Source: Neckera pumila
Taxonomy: Eukaryota > Streptophyta > Bryopsida > Hypnales > Neckeraceae
Length of the DNA stretch: 64,000 nt
NCBI GenBank assembly: GCA_963969595.1
Contig: OZ018415.1
Coordinates: 10,230,001-10,294,000, forward strand
Direction of reading: 5' to 3'
The notes beneath the pieces were generated by a model, which saw only the letters and a program-made list of their open reading frames with translations, did no database searches and was not told the DNA's origin. Positions 24,189 through 37,430 of the stretch are shown here, one piece after another (position 1 is the stretch's first letter; each line of letters begins with the position of its first letter). A program made the position numbers and the translations under genes.

Positions 24189-26211
24189 ACTTTGAACACT
24201 TGCATTCCTCTCGTATTGTTGTTGATCATGTTTCATGTTTCAGTTGTGTCACTTTTTGCTTGCTGTGGTTGCTGCCAAGTACCCATTCCGTGCACTATTA
24301 TTCAACTTGTCCATTTTGAGATCATTGTGCTCTCTATGAATGCACCCAGCAATCAACAGCATTTCTTGCAGGAGGAAACACAATACTGACATTCACAACA
24401 TGCCATGAAATCAAAGGAGTAATATTTTAGCATTTTCTGTCATCATCAAAAGAAACTCCATCAAGTTTCAGTATGTACAATTGCACGAAAGAAATGCTCC
24501 TTGTCACCGACTTTCTACGTTACGACTATTGTTACGACTATGATCATGAGCATGTTTCATATGCTCCTGAAACAAGATGGCATATTCTGATAGACTCATT
24601 CCATTCCAGTCAAACTCTTTGGCACAAACTTGCAACTCTGCTAGAACCTAAATAAGCAAAGTGAACATACATTTTTTTCATTTCAACTCTCCCCAAACCA
24701 TAGAGAATACTCCGCATTATAGTACTTCAAGGAATTGTTCAAAAAAAAACCCATAGCAATCACTTTACTTGAGTGTCTGTCTTCTTATTTCCTTTTCAAG
24801 ATTAAATTAAATATTAAATGGCAATACAATTCAACTTTCAATTTCAAATTCAAATTCAATTGTATGTTCTTGTATTTTTTTTAAATATTTAATACTTTCC
24901 AATTTTTCCAATTCAAAAAAAGTTTGCAAGCTACTTTAGAATTCACTATTTATTCATCAAAAATGCATTATATTATTATATTAAATAAATTTATACTAGA
25001 TTTGAAGCATGATAGAGAAGTGAAATTATGGAGTTTGTTCATTTGCTTGTATTTCTTTCCATAAAATCCAAAAGAAATAAAGTATTAAATATTAACAACT
25101 AATATATGAGACAAAAAATTAAATTAACTTAGAGCTGAGTTTATTTTCTATCTACCGCATGTAGGTTAGTTTCATAAATAACTTGGGAAAATTTGGAAGA
25201 TGTCAAAATTTAAAAAATTATTTACAATTATTTTTTAAAAATCTGAAATAGTTGTTTTTGAGAATAATTAGAAAAAGAAACACATTTATGCATGAATAGA
25301 AAGAATCAATCCAAAATTAGGAGCATCCTCATAAAGTGCCAAAACCAAAAAAATTCCTATCTCCTTGCCAAATTAATGAATTGGGAAAACTAAACTATTT
25401 TAATAGGATAGTGCCAAAACTGCACTGCACATACAATACTATAGAATCTTCAACTGGAATCTACCTTTATAACACATTAAAACATTTTTTGCTAGTAATG
25501 TACTTTATCTTTAATTTTGTATTTTTAAATTCTTAAAGTATGATTTTGACCTTTTAAATTTTTAAATCTAATTTGAACAATTTATTAAAGTGAAATATAT
25601 CATGTCTTGTTTCAAATCTAAATATATATTTTTTGGGTTCTTCTTGATCCAACATACCATACTTTATTAGCAACTTTGGTAGAAAATAAATATAATAATT
25701 AGTATCTAATTTTTGAAAAAATTATTCCTTTGTCTAGCCTAATCTTTGAAAATTGCAATTGATTGAGGAAGAATCACTCTATCCTTCTCTAGAGACATGT
25801 GATGGCCATTTATAGCAATCTTGTCTCAATATACTATGTATTTTATAAATCGGTAACCTCTTATCCTCTTTGAAACCATTAAATGAAGTATCTAAACCGT
25901 GTTAGATGCCTATACAATGTGTAGCAAAATTGAGTCAACCAATCCAATATGGAAATTTGAGCCTCATTTATTGACAATTCAACAAATGAATTTTTATATT
26001 TCTATCATTAGAATATATCAATCCAAGTCTATTACTTGACACTCAATCAATATTGACAAATATGCAAATTGTAATTAGAAATTGCTATTTTAGCTCTAAT
26101 ACATGTCATGATTCAGTTTTGCATGCTTACCTACATCAAGCACAATTATGAGGTTAAAGAAGAGGAATTCAACATGCAAAAACTAAGATTCTTTGTATAC
26201 TTGGACTATAT
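24189..26211. other. AT-rich intergenic DNA, nothing recognised
   Basis: Frames of 60-67 codons occur at 24116-24655, without domain or splice context. The rest is AT-rich sequence without bounded repeats that I can see. Confidence 0.4.
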
Positions 26212-26930
26212 AGGGTAGATGCAAGAAAGACTAGTACTATTTTGTGTCACACTTGACGTTTCAGAATTGTCATGGGCCATAACTTTTGGAATTTCAAGCC
26301 AATGTACTTGAATTTTTTTTGAAAAAAGGCTACCTTGATATTGATGAGACTTGCTATTTTTCAGAAATAAAGAAAAAATATTTTATAATTAATTTTCAAT
26401 TTCCCTAATTTGTCACACTTTGTAGTTTTTAGTATTGGAAAGTATCCAAAATTAATGATTTGAAGCTAAAATTTGTATTCCCATAGAAAGAAGCTATGTT
26501 TCTACCAAAGAAAATTTAAAAACATTTTATTTTATATCCTCCACATGCGTGCAAACAGGGCTCCCTTGCACGCGCAATTCTGAACATTCAAAATTGTTTC
26601 AAGATCATCTTTTTGGTGAAATCTCATTCCCATAAAGTCTTCCCAAATGGCCAATTTTTAGTTTCCTTGAAATTATTTTCCCTACTTTTTACAAATTAAT
26701 ATGTGAAAGTACCTATTTTCATGAGATTTTGCACTTTTCTAGTTCTCCTAATTAGAGAATTCTTCTATGCTTTTCCTTCCTAGGGGACCTTCTTCTTAAA
26801 GGTGTATACATTGAACATATTTTTCAGATTTTATTAAAATTGTTTTTCTAATTATACAGTGCTCCAAAAAAAAACATGAGTACTGTAGAAAATGCTACGC
26901 TTTTCGGTCGGTCTTTCTTGCAACCATCCT
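26212..26930 (+). mobile_element. Repeat family D, copy 2
   Basis: Ends are AGGGTAGATGCAAGAAAGAC and the inverse GTCTTTCTTGCAACCATCCT. This copy is uninterrupted and serves as the reference for copies at 13534, 59908, 61796 and 63110. Internal landmarks are CATAACTTTTGGAATTTC, TTTGTCACACTTTG, CCTCCACATGCGTGCAAAC and GGTGTATACATTGAACATAT. No protein is encoded. Confidence 0.7.
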
Positions 26931-28481
26931 ATACTTCACTTCAAAGTTTTCTACATGTTGTCTATGGATCTTATTCAATAATTTTAGAGTACCTTAAAAG
27001 AAGCTTTCTGCTAGTGAGAGAATAGATCTTGATAACTCTAATGGTGTTTAGGATAAAGTAGGTAGTTCTACAAGGTAGTTCTACAAGGTAGTTCTACTGG
27101 ATATGTGATAGGCAATTTTGTGATTCAAGACAACTTCAATAGACAATAAAGTTTAGTGGTGGTTTGGTAATGAAGTGGGATTGCATGACATTCTAGAGCC
27201 ATGGCATCTGTTGTAGAGTTGAAAGAAGAATGGATCAACATCATTATAAGGAAATCTTACAAAAAGATTTATTATACATTGTGATGGATTATAATCTTGA
27301 TCCTTCCCATTTGATTTTTTAGCATGATAATGATTCCAAACTTATAGCAAAAAGAGTCTGCCAATGTTTGAGATTATAAAAGTTTAGTATTTTTGAGTAG
27401 CTTGTGTAGTCTTCTGCAAAGGGCTAGAATACCATCTCAATCAATATGAAAGTGCTCCAACACTAATTTTAGAATTGTGCAAGTGTATTAAGGAATGCTA
27501 GGCATCCATTATGCCAAAAGAGCACAAAAGATATATAATAGCTTGCCAAAGCAAATCCAAGTTCATTTAGCTAGCAAAGGCAGACAAACAAGGTAATAAG
27601 TTGTTTTGTGATAGAGGATGCAAAAGTGAGTTAAGGAATATAGTTTCCATTAAATATAATTCTCTTGTATATATCAATGCAAAAGACTTTTTTCCCCAGC
27701 AAAATGTAGCTTGCTTAAACTATAATCTTGCACAATTTATGGTTTATGATGACCTATTGCCAAGTTTTCTACATTGTTGATTGAATCAAGAATTGCAAGA
27801 GTTTGACTTACTTTTGCTACACACCGTACTTTATTAAATTTTGAATGGTTGCCAAAATAGCATTAATTAAACTTTAGTCTTGCCTAATTTTATTTTTGGA
27901 CTTAATTGGATATTAGGCGCTTGAGTGTTTAAGCTGCTAGTAAAGTACAATACATTATGAACAGTTTATATAAGAGTCAATGTCAAAAACTAAAAGCTAC
28001 CTAGGAACACAAGATCTACTTTCCCCTTTTAGAATATGGACTAAGTGCTATTGTGTTCCATTTGAAACATAATAAAATTCCTTAGAGTGTGTACTTTATT
28101 GCAATCAGAAGTTGAAGGATCACATAGCCATATTTCTAATTATTATCGTGATGTAACAATCTAGTTTTAAGCTAAAATATAAATGTAAGGTGTAATTTTT
28201 TACTAATCTATTTTATTTATGGATTAATTATGTAACTCTTTGTTTCTTCATAACATTTGCATGTAGTATCCAAATGTCATGTAGTTGTTTGGTATGTTGG
28301 AACCTCCTTGCAAGTACCAATAAGAAAGTATGAGATTTCAACCAATCTGATAATAATAACTAGGCACAAAAGAAAAGGTGGTGGTTTTGGGATACCCACT
28401 TGAACATGGTCATAGGCTCTATCCTTTTCGGAATTTTCTTCTCTCAGGTTTAGGTACTAGATTATAAATAAGGCAAGTTGC
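26931..28481. other. AT-rich intergenic DNA
   Basis: Nothing coding is supported. A three-fold tandem of GGTAGTTCTACAA lies at 27059-27098. Confidence 0.4.
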
Positions 28482-28617
28482 TAGAGCATCCCCACTGCAA
28501 CATGCTAAAGCAACACTGTGAAGCAAATCAATGGAAGACATTACTCATTACTAGAAGTCAATGTGTGCAAAAACTTTTAGAGTGTTGCTTTAGCTTGTTG
28601 CAATGGGGCTACTCTTA
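28482..28617. mobile_element. Small palindromic MITE, about 136 bp
   Basis: The left arm TAGAGCATCCCCACTGCAAC-ATGCTAAAGCAACACTG is mirrored by GTGTTGCTTTAGC-TTGTTGCAATGGGGCTACTCTTA. The GAGCATC start is shared with the 11471-12402 element, suggesting the same Harbinger-like group. Flanking trinucleotides (CTA, TTA) are similar but not identical. Non-coding. Confidence 0.6.
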
Positions 28618-30600
28618 GTACGTTATCTCTATTTGGCAAAAGCATTCCATCATTTAGATTATCCTTATACCAGTAACATCAACTTAGGAGAATGCAATCA
28701 ATGCCGCTTTGTAGAGAGATCTCCAATCTAAGGGTATGCTAATCCAATTTTCCGAGGACTTTTGAACCAACATCTGGGATAGTTTTTTGAGTTCCACCAG
28801 CTATTTTCCTTCAATTTCCATGTTGAACTGATTTTTCAAGTACTGAGCCTTTTTTTTTCCCTCTATTTTTTACTCCAAATAGAATTTTTATAGAATTTTT
28901 CACCATTTTCTCCCCAATGTTTTCCAATTGCACCTGATTACTTCCTCAATTCCTCTAGCTAACAATGAACTAACAATGCTCCCCGAGCATTGTTTTGAAC
29001 AATCTCAATCCAAGGCTAACGGGTTATCAGAATCTCCCATAGATCTGCATCTTTGACATTGTTCACTACCTGTACCTCATCAGTCCGCTAGCAATGTTGA
29101 ACAATGCTCCCTCCCTTGTGTTGAACAATTTGGACTTGTACTCTGTATTGATTTGTTTTTTTCCATTTCAATCATTTTTCCGCTGTGCCCTCATTCCCCA
29201 TCATTCTAAGATATGCCTATTCAAGCAAAAGGTTCCAAGAGTGAGTCTCCTCTTTTCCATGAGAGTTGTCCAAGGGGGCCATCATTTGCTTCAGGCGGAA
29301 TGAGAGAGAGAGAGAGTTTCCACTTTCCACCCAAGCCAAGCTAACATACTTTGAAAGCTCTCTTCTAGTTGCTCTTCGTAAGTTTGGGAGTTTCAACTGA
29401 CTGGTTGCCCCTGCTATCGTCCTGCTTGGATCCAACCTCCAGTGGGCGTGTAATTGTGCTTTGTTTGTTAGGTCGATTTCTGCTGTTTGAAAATCATTAA
29501 AAAATTTCGCCGGGGATTGGTTCCCTTGGTTCATTGTATTGTTTCCTCTAAAGTAAAACAGTCCATTGTGGTCAAATGACCCATAGTGGACACCTATGGA
29601 ATGATCCCATAATTCTGACCCCAATGAGCTGTTTTCCCTTTGTTCAGTCGTTGTGCAGTGTCAATCCCATTTTTGAGTTTCACATTTTGGGTTTTCCAAT
29701 GAATGATAAATGGCCTGCTCTCCCTCCGTCCCTGTTCTGTTGAGAGTGCAGGGTCGGCAACAGTTTGGCTGGGGAACCCATGCACAGCTCATCTCAGTCA
29801 GATCCCAGTGACCCAGTCCCTCCGCTCCTGCCATGGAAGTTAAGTTAAAATGATCATTTCCACACACAGGAGGATACTTTGCAAGTAGTTCCCTGCTGTA
29901 CGTACGTCACAACCAACCAAGCCAGACCCATCCCAGACCCAACACAAGACACAATTAATAATTCACACACATATAGTATTGACAGCCTATCCAATAATCA
30001 CCCCGTGTTCGTTTGTTTCCATCCAAGCTCCAAACATTTTATGTCAACTGACATGCTCATGGAAGCTCCGTCCGTATGAATGGAAACAACAACGGAGAAT
30101 GAGTCTTTGCAGTTCTGTTTCATTTGCTTCCAACAAAAAATCCCAGAAATTAGAGCAGAATGAGTCTTGGCAGACCCACTCCATCACTCCAATGTTATGT
30201 TTGCTTAGATTGGTCAATACGTACAAACCCCAGTCTTGACCTGCTTGTGGAAATCGTCCCTGGGAACTTGTATTATTGCTGTTGCTGGAGGAGACTACGG
30301 ACTCCAATAGTAAATTGTCAATTTTTTTTTTCATTTTTTTTTCATTTTCACCCTTACCTTCAGTTAGTTCAAAAAGGCCTGACTGACTGATTGATCATTC
30401 CATCCGTCCGTCCAGGTCATCAACTCAGTTCAGTCAGGCTGTCCCTGTGCACCTGCAGTCCTGCAGTCCTGCACCCGGCCTTTGGGCCTTTTGTTTTTTG
30501 GTTTCACTATAATTGGTCCTTAGCCTCCACTGTCTCCGTCAGTCCCTGCCATCTGGAGAATTATTTTATTTTATTTATTTATTTATTTATTTAGGCTTTG
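28618..30600. other. Unassigned higher-complexity region
   Basis: This region is less AT-rich and shows none of the repeat families. Overlapping short frames exist on both strands (the longest, 135 codons, on the minus strand at 29217-29624) but none carries a motif I recognise. A GA microsatellite lies at 29302-29315, a CTGCAGTC tandem near 30457-30472 and (ATTT)n at 30562-30595. It could be a decayed gene or a single-copy non-coding region. Confidence 0.3.
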
Positions 30601-32003
30601 GGGGCTGGGATACTACGGTAATTGGAATAGAACTTATTATTGGAATGGTTTCTAGGGAGCCGGGGCTGCCCGCCTGCTGATACCAGTAAGAAGAACTTAT
30701 TAGTAATGGGAACCGACACCAGTCGAACTGGAGCATGCAGACGGCTGAGTCCAGGAATGCCGGATTTTGTTTCATTTATTGACAGGAATGGAAAGCTATC
30801 CAAGATTCAAGCAAACCAATATTGAGGGGCTACAACTCAGTACCGAGTCATTCATACGGGGGAGGCACCCAAAACTGTCAAAACAAGGAATTCAGCATAG
30901 TTGGAGGCTCCTTCTCCTAAAAATAAATATTTTTGTAGTATTGGCAAGTGAAAATCATGAATATTCAAAGAAAATAAATAAATAAATTTTTCAGTTGTAC
31001 TATGTAATTTCTATGATATTTCAAAGTGTTGGCTCCCTAGACCACCCATAGGTGTACCTGGAACCAAAATCTACAAAAATCCGTTGTCAGCGAATGAAAA
31101 ATAAATATGTGTGTTTCAAATGCGTCGACAAATTAGAATTAAAAATTTGTAGGACACTTTAATGGATGCTTATAGACAGATTTGGTGACAATCTAGGGTT
31201 CTAGAATGGGGCAAGGATGGCAATGGATGTTTCTACCTTAATAGAATGCGTTTGTGTGCATGAGGGCCTTGTGTATAGTAGAATTTGCAACAATATACTT
31301 CAATAATGTTACAAGAAAGCATTGATATTCAAAACGAAGTGTGTAAAATTGTGCATGACCTTGCAATGCTAGCACTTTGCTCAACGCATTTCAGTTGCAT
31401 TTTTTCAATCAAAGGGAACACCCCGGCGGAATTTTTACATTTTCTAAAATACTCTTACCACTATTTTTATCACTTTTTTTTAAGAATTGAAGGCAAGAGA
31501 AGCGCGGAGTGAACCGACAAGCCGGAAGAGAGGAAGTCAAGGGGCAAAGCCCAACACTACACAACCACCACCCATGCATCCAAAGACAACCGACAAGAAG
31601 TAATAATTGAAGATTAGTTAAAAAAAAAAACTTCGGACGACTCACGTTCCAAGCCATTTGAAGGTAGGATCTCTTGCCAAAGAAACCTGTTTGGAGCTTC
31701 GTATAATCAAAATGCCTGAGGAGCACGCCCGCTTTGTCAAGTTCAATCGCATTTTCAAAACAATGACATTGCCCAAACTATCATGTACTTTGATTCACAA
31801 ATAAATAAGATAGTTTGATAGAAGACACTGAATGAGTGAATCGGCAATAATATCTTACTTCAATTATTGAGAAAAAACATACTCTAAAGTACAAACTTAA
31901 ATGCAAAGGTAAAAGCATTTTTATACATGATATTATTAACTTGCAATGAATGTCCAAGTTAATTATGACAAATTGAATTCCAAGATTGGAGGCAAATGCC
32001 GCC
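30601..32003. other. Intergenic DNA, nothing firm
   Basis: The part to about 30900 continues the less AT-rich sequence; beyond that it becomes AT-rich. Frames of 60-105 codons show no domains. Confidence 0.3.
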
Positions 32004-32060
32004 TTTATTTTTTTGGAACACATGGACAAATTCCATTGCTAAGGAACAAATAAGGTAGAA
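32004..32060 (-). mobile_element. LINE 3' tail fragment
   Basis: TTTATTTTTTTGGAACACATGGACAAATTCC, written here in two parts as TTTATTTTTTTGGAACAC and ATGGACAAATTCC, matches the minus-strand LINE end at 19290-19325. Only the tail is present. Confidence 0.4.
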
Positions 32061-32130
32061 CCACCCATTCCCAACCATAGATCAATTCCCAATCTATAGG
32101 TGCCACTATTTCTAATCAAGGCTTAGAACG

Positions 32131-32930
32131 TGCTTTTTATCCTTTTTAAAGTTGGGACTAATAAGATCATTACATATGTCCTCAAGTGTGCAAAAAGTAG
32201 CAAGAAAGAAGAAAGTAAGAAGCCAGTTTTGAAAGATCGGAATTGGAAGACTCTAGAGATTGGTTACTGGTTTGGAACACATTTTTGGCTCCCAAAATTC
32301 ACAGTAATTCCAATTCGGGGAGTAAAATTACAAAAAATTTTAATCCCAATGTTTCTTATCTTCCTACATGGGAAAAATTTTCATCCTTTATTTTGCTCAT
32401 CATCTATTCCAAAATCCCTTAAGTGATCGGTTACGGGTACCTCCACCTTACAGAGAACCGGAGGAGAACCTTGGCGAGTGATTTTTTACCTATTTTCCGA
32501 GAGCGATTCTAAAGCCAAACAAGAGCCCCTAAGACCCAACCACTGCCTGAAAAATGGACCATCCGAGACCAGACCCCCCAGGGCTGCAAATGCTGCTTTT
32601 GTATGTGCAACTCTATAGAATAAGGTAACTGCACCCATTTCCAATCATTTAAGCGATTTTGAAACAAATGATGAACAATATGAAGCAATGCAAATTTTTT
32701 CCAAGTAGGAAGATAGGAAATATGGGGACTGTAATTTTTTGGTAATTTTGTTCCCAAAACTGAAATTACTGTGATTTTTGGAAGCCAAAAAGTAGTCCGA
32801 ATCTATACCCAATGTTTAGAGTCTTCCAATTCCAATCAATCAAGAGATTACTTTCCGCATACTTTATAACACTTTAGGACATGTGTCATGACATTCTTAG
32901 TTCCAACCTTGAAAAGGAGAAAAATAAGCA
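32131..32930. repeat. Long imperfect inverted repeat with arms of about 320 bp
   Basis: The left arm (32131-32457) pairs with the right arm (32611-32930): AATTGGAAGACTCTA against TAGAGTCTTCCAATT, TATCTTCCTACATGGGAAAA against TTTTTCCAAGTAGGAAGATA, and TCATTACATATGTCCT against AGGACATGTGTCATGA. The spacer is about 150 bp. Each arm has protein-like periodicity and a broken frame (98 codons plus-strand, 82 codons minus-strand), possibly from a LINE, but I cannot name the product. Confidence 0.65.
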
Positions 32931-33430
32931 TTCCACTCTTTGGTTGTAAACCTGTTCCAGCTTTGATTGGAAATACATGCTTGCTACAGGTTGGGTTTGA
33001 GACCACCCTTCCTGTAATCTACAAGGCTCCAAGACATGGATTAAGTTATTAATTATTATTATTATTTTTTAAAACCCGGAGTTTAAGCTATTAATTTGGG
33101 ATCCTGGTGGGGCTGTGACTCCCAAATGTTTTTGGGTGTATGATGACTAATTCCTTCCTTTGCAAATGGATTCAACAACTCAAGCCTAACTTAATAAAAG
33201 TAGGTTTGCAGGCTGGGAATGAATCCAATGAATGACGGGCTTTGTAAGGACTAGCACATGAGTTTGGCAGTGGCCACTGAGTGCATGATGGGGCCCAAGC
33301 GGACAATCCAACATTGAACGAGAATGGGGCCTTATTATGAACTTAACTTATGGGAGCAGTACAGTAAGTTAGTTCAGAATTTGGGTATCTGGAGCATTCT
33401 CGCTCTTTTTGGTGGAATTGCAATTATAAT
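32931..33430. other. Spacer, nothing recognised
   Basis: Contains a short (ATT)n run at 33050-33065. No gene. Confidence 0.4.
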
Positions 33431-34303
33431 TTAACCCATAAAGGCCCAAAATCCCCTCAACGGACACTTGGGATTTCGGGCAGGCTCATGCGACTTGAAA
33501 TTTAGACCTGATTTTTTGAAACTTTTTTTTAAGATAGGAAATCACATTAGCTTTCTAAAAATATAATCTTTTTTCAATCGGTGCCCAGGAGCAAAAGTTA
33601 TGCCACTCAAAGTCAAAAAAAGAAATTTGCCGGGCAGAAAAAAAAAACTTCAAAAAATTGAATTTTTCATTTTTTATTTTTATTTTCTCAAAGATCATGT
33701 TTTTTGGTCTACATTTGAAGCTTTGATTCATTTTATTTGGACTCAAAATGAGAAAGTTATGGACAATCTTCTTTATCGGGCAATCTAAGCATCTTTTAAA
33801 AAAAAAACTCATAGAATTCATTTTTGGATGCAATTTTCAAATTTTTTCAATTTTTTTTTTTGACAAGGTCAAGTTTGTTTGCAAGAACAATCCCACTGTT
33901 GGAATGATGGTGTTTTAATTCCACCTTAGAGCTATTAACGATTTAGTATTTTGTTCAATTTTGGACCTATTTCTACTTAATAATTTTTTTAATATGTGAA
34001 AATTGAGTTTTGACATTCTAAATTTTTTTTCCTCGACTCTCAATATTCAACGTAAAGAATTTTAATTTTATGGTGTGTGGTCCCAAAAATATCCACAAAT
34101 GGCCGTCAAAGTCATCTGAAATTGCAGGCCACAGTTCAAAAAAACTTCTTTTTCCAACTTTAAATGCTAATATTTTCCAATCCGTATGGTCAAACTTCAT
34201 GAAAATCTTACCACATGATCTAAGACATATGAAGTACAAGATTCTATGGTTAGATTCTAAAGAATTTTTTTTTTTTGGATTAGGGAGTGATTGCAGCAGA
34301 AAT
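33431..34303 (+). mobile_element. TTAA element, 3'-truncated
   Basis: It starts TTAA-CCCATAAAGGCCCA and follows the canonical forward layout (TTTCGGGCAGG, GGTGCCCAGGAGCAAAAG, GAGAAAGTTATGGACAATC, CCACATGATC). Homology stops near GATTGCAGCAGAAATAGC (about 34285-34303), so the distal 40-50 bp including the right terminus are lost. Confidence 0.75.
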
Positions 34304-35129
34304 AGCATATGACATAAACTTTCATTGAAGCAAAACAATCTCTCTGCTTTCATTGAAAGGCAGGGGTAGGGGGCACAGCAAAGGGAAAAGATACCCAAAA
34401 GTGCTCATGTCCCAATTATCCAAGATTCATGGGCTGAAATGGTAGATTTGAAATGGTAGATGTGAAAGGTAGGTAGGAAACAAGATTGGCCAGGAGATGC
34501 TTTTGGTTCTACTTGCGTTTTTTTTGTTTTTTTTTAACAATGGAAAGAACCAATGCATTGAAAAAAACCGAAAATACAAAACAGCCAAGCCATGAAGGCT
34601 GGTCAATGAAGAGAAATTCTTTTCATAACATTATATTAACCAATGTTGGGGTTCTTTTTGGCTCCCTCCAAAAGTGGGAGCCCAACATTTGCAAAATCCC
34701 AACAAGTAAATGACTATGTTCCTAGGGATCCCGAGAGGGATTGTCCTATTCTCTTAGTGGAATGGTATAGATTGCATTAGAAGAGAAATGAGGCTTCAAA
34801 AGGGCTGCAAGTTATTTACAAGTTCTCAAACTTGGGAGCTTCATTAAACTAAAAAAACAACTCGGACATGGGCAGCTGAGGTAGTGCGGATATTGCCATG
34901 TCACTTGAAGACTAAAAGATTTCTTAAAAAAATAAAATAAAATAAAAAGGAGCAACCACACTTGGCCGCATGGCTTGTGCAGGCAGGTTGCCTGGCTGCT
35001 GGCCGCCAAATTGGGCCAATTTAATTTTTTATTTTCTTTATTTTCTTTATTTTCTTTTTTATTTCTATTCCCAATAATAGGGAATAGTCCTTAAGCAATC
35101 CCTTCGGAGGGTGAAACTTTTCCTAATGG
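34304..35129. other. Spacer with LINE tail and homopolymer-rich stretches
   Basis: At 34508-34602 a T-rich run followed by AACAATGGAAAGAACCAATG and AGCCAAGCCATGAAGGCTGG resembles a minus-strand LINE 3' UTR. AAATA and TTTCT simple repeats occur at 34926-34946 and 35030-35065. No gene. Confidence 0.4.
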
Positions 35130-36070
35130 TTATTCCCTAAAATTTCATGACTATATTTTCACCAAAAATGCTCAAAAATTGCCATTTTTAGAACAAGTAC
35201 CAAATTTTTGAATTTTTTTTTGGCACATGTAACCATAGGATCTTGTAGTATGTTGACTTGAGAACACAGGGAATTTTTTTTTTGAAATTTCCATCGTGGA
35301 AATTGCAATATATAAGTATTCAAATTCACTGAAATCATTTTTTTGTCTTTGAGAAAAATAGGGCTGCTACACTTCACAAACTCTCTTTTCTAAGAAAAAA
35401 TGTCCAAAATGGTGATGCTTCTTTGGATTTATTTTCCTAGACAAGTTAGCTACATGCTTGAAAAATTTTAGAGCATTTGGAATTGTACAACAAATGGAAA
35501 AAGATAGTAAATAGAAAGAAGTAGAAGATGATTTAAAATACTAAATTGTTGAGAATTTAATTATGGAATTGAAAAATGCCAATCCAATGGTTGCAATGTT
35601 GTAATAAACAATCTACATCCTATGATTTTATTTTTTTCCAAAAATATTGAAAATTGAATAAGATAAAGGACTTCAAAGTTTATTTTAGAATAGAAAATCT
35701 TTAGTTGCGTGCAAACAAAAAATCTTCATAACTTTTGACTCAATGATAAAAATGGAATGATTCAAAAAAAAAATTCAAAAATTTGGTACTTGTTCTAAGA
35801 ATGGCAATTTTCACGTATATGTAACTCTAGAAAACTAATTTCAAATTCTATTTTTGAAAAAGTGATTTTTTTTATTTGCCCAAGCTGCCCATTTCCAAAG
35901 AAAATATCATATTAGACCATAACCTCTTTATTTATATTTCCAAATGTCATGAAATTTATTGCATATGAAAGATATTCCTTGTTTCCACCTTGTATTGAAA
36001 TTTGGAGCATAAATATGGAAATCTCTAGTCACAAGTACCAAAAAACACATGTTGGTCCTTTAGGGGTTAA
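35130..36070. mobile_element. TTAA element, divergent subfamily, about 940 bp
   Basis: The left end is degenerate (TTAT-TCCCTAAAATTTC) and the right end is TTGGTCCTTTAGGGG-TTAA. The interior parallels 49059-49973: TTTTCACC, AAATTGCCATTTTTAGAACA, GTACCAAATTTTTG, CATAACTTTTGACTC. Non-coding. Confidence 0.7.
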
Positions 36071-37430
36071 CAATGTTAGATTCCACTTACAATCCAAAAA
36101 TCCTCACAACATAGTAAAAGTTTTAAGAAAAAGCTAATAGTTTCTATTGATTCAAAGTTTAATTTCAAAGAAAAAACCATGTCCAATTTGTTGTTGGTTT
36201 TATTTAATGGGTTGAAGTTTGTTTGCTTGGGAATTGTAAATTATGTTTCTTTTCTTGCCTATTCTTGAGCAATGTGACTAGTATCGGGTCATTCACTGCT
36301 CCATGATTTTTTGTACAAAAACATTTTAAAAATGTTGTTCAACTTAAAGAAATTTAAAGAAATTTATATTCTAAAAATCTTATTATTTTAAATGTAGACT
36401 TGAAAATTTTCACTTAAGTTGTATTTTGCCCCCAAAAATTCAAAAATTGTAAGAAAATCATATTAATATTTTATGTACTTTTAAATTTTTATCAAATTTA
36501 AATGGTGTGGCGTGATATAGTTAAGTTCACTTTTTGTACAAAAATTGAATATTTGTCTAAATTAGATTTGAATTGTAAAGTCAATATTGATTGCATCTTT
36601 GAAATCATAACTAGATATTATAAAATATGCTATTTGAGACAAAGTAGACAATCATCCAAATAAAACATATCTATTATAGCCACAAAGTTTTTAAACATTG
36701 TAAGTGTTGTGCTTGTAGGCAATCAACGCAATTTTTGGCATTGCAATCAAGTATAAATTTTAGCGCTCTAGTAATCATCACACAATAATAGATCTCAAAT
36801 AATCTACCAAATCTAATGGTTAGGCTCAATAATCCAAATAATTAAATTAGGTTGACAAATGTGATTTGAGTGATGCCTTAAAATAGAAAGATTCATTTTT
36901 TTGCAATTTTTTTTTGAAAAATTAACATTTCAATATTTTTGACATCTATTTTTAGAATAAATTTTTGTTTATTCTGACCATCAAGTATGTATATATGTTC
37001 TACTACATATCGATTAGTATTTTAATGATTTTTTTTGTTAATACAAAAAACACATATAAAAACATCTAAAAATGAAAGTGTGGTTCTTATGATTACACAA
37101 AACACAATCCAAAATTGACCACAAACTTCCATGTCGAGAAGGTATACGTTTAAGGCAAGAATTTTTATGGGGTATTTTTTCCAATAAGACTACAAATATC
37201 TATGATTACCTTAGCTAGCAAGTGTGGCCTTATACCAACAACGTAGTTGAATTTGGCCTTCATCTTTTGTTAATACTTTTGAGTAGGTTATAAAAAGGTT
37301 ATTTTTGATTAAATTTATTTATTTGTTAACGAACATGTGGAAAGATATTTTCTTACCAAATTCAAGGATACAAATTATTTTTGACCCTATATAAAAATAA
37401 TCAATAAAATCTAGTCATTTTAATAATATA
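36071..37430. other. AT-rich intergenic DNA, nothing recognised
   Basis: No gene or bounded repeat is visible between the TTAA element and the Stowaway-like MITE. Confidence 0.4.

Noticed and set aside
29217..29624. 135-codon minus-strand frame
   Set aside because: Composition is not convincingly coding and no motif is recognisable; left as part of an unassigned region.
32130..32426. 98-codon plus-strand frame as a gene
   Set aside because: It lies within one arm of a long inverted repeat and the other arm carries a diverged copy; a repeat fragment is more likely.
33555..34398. Frames of 62-126 codons on both strands
   Set aside because: They fall inside or at the edge of a truncated TTAA element and are not conserved between copies of that element.
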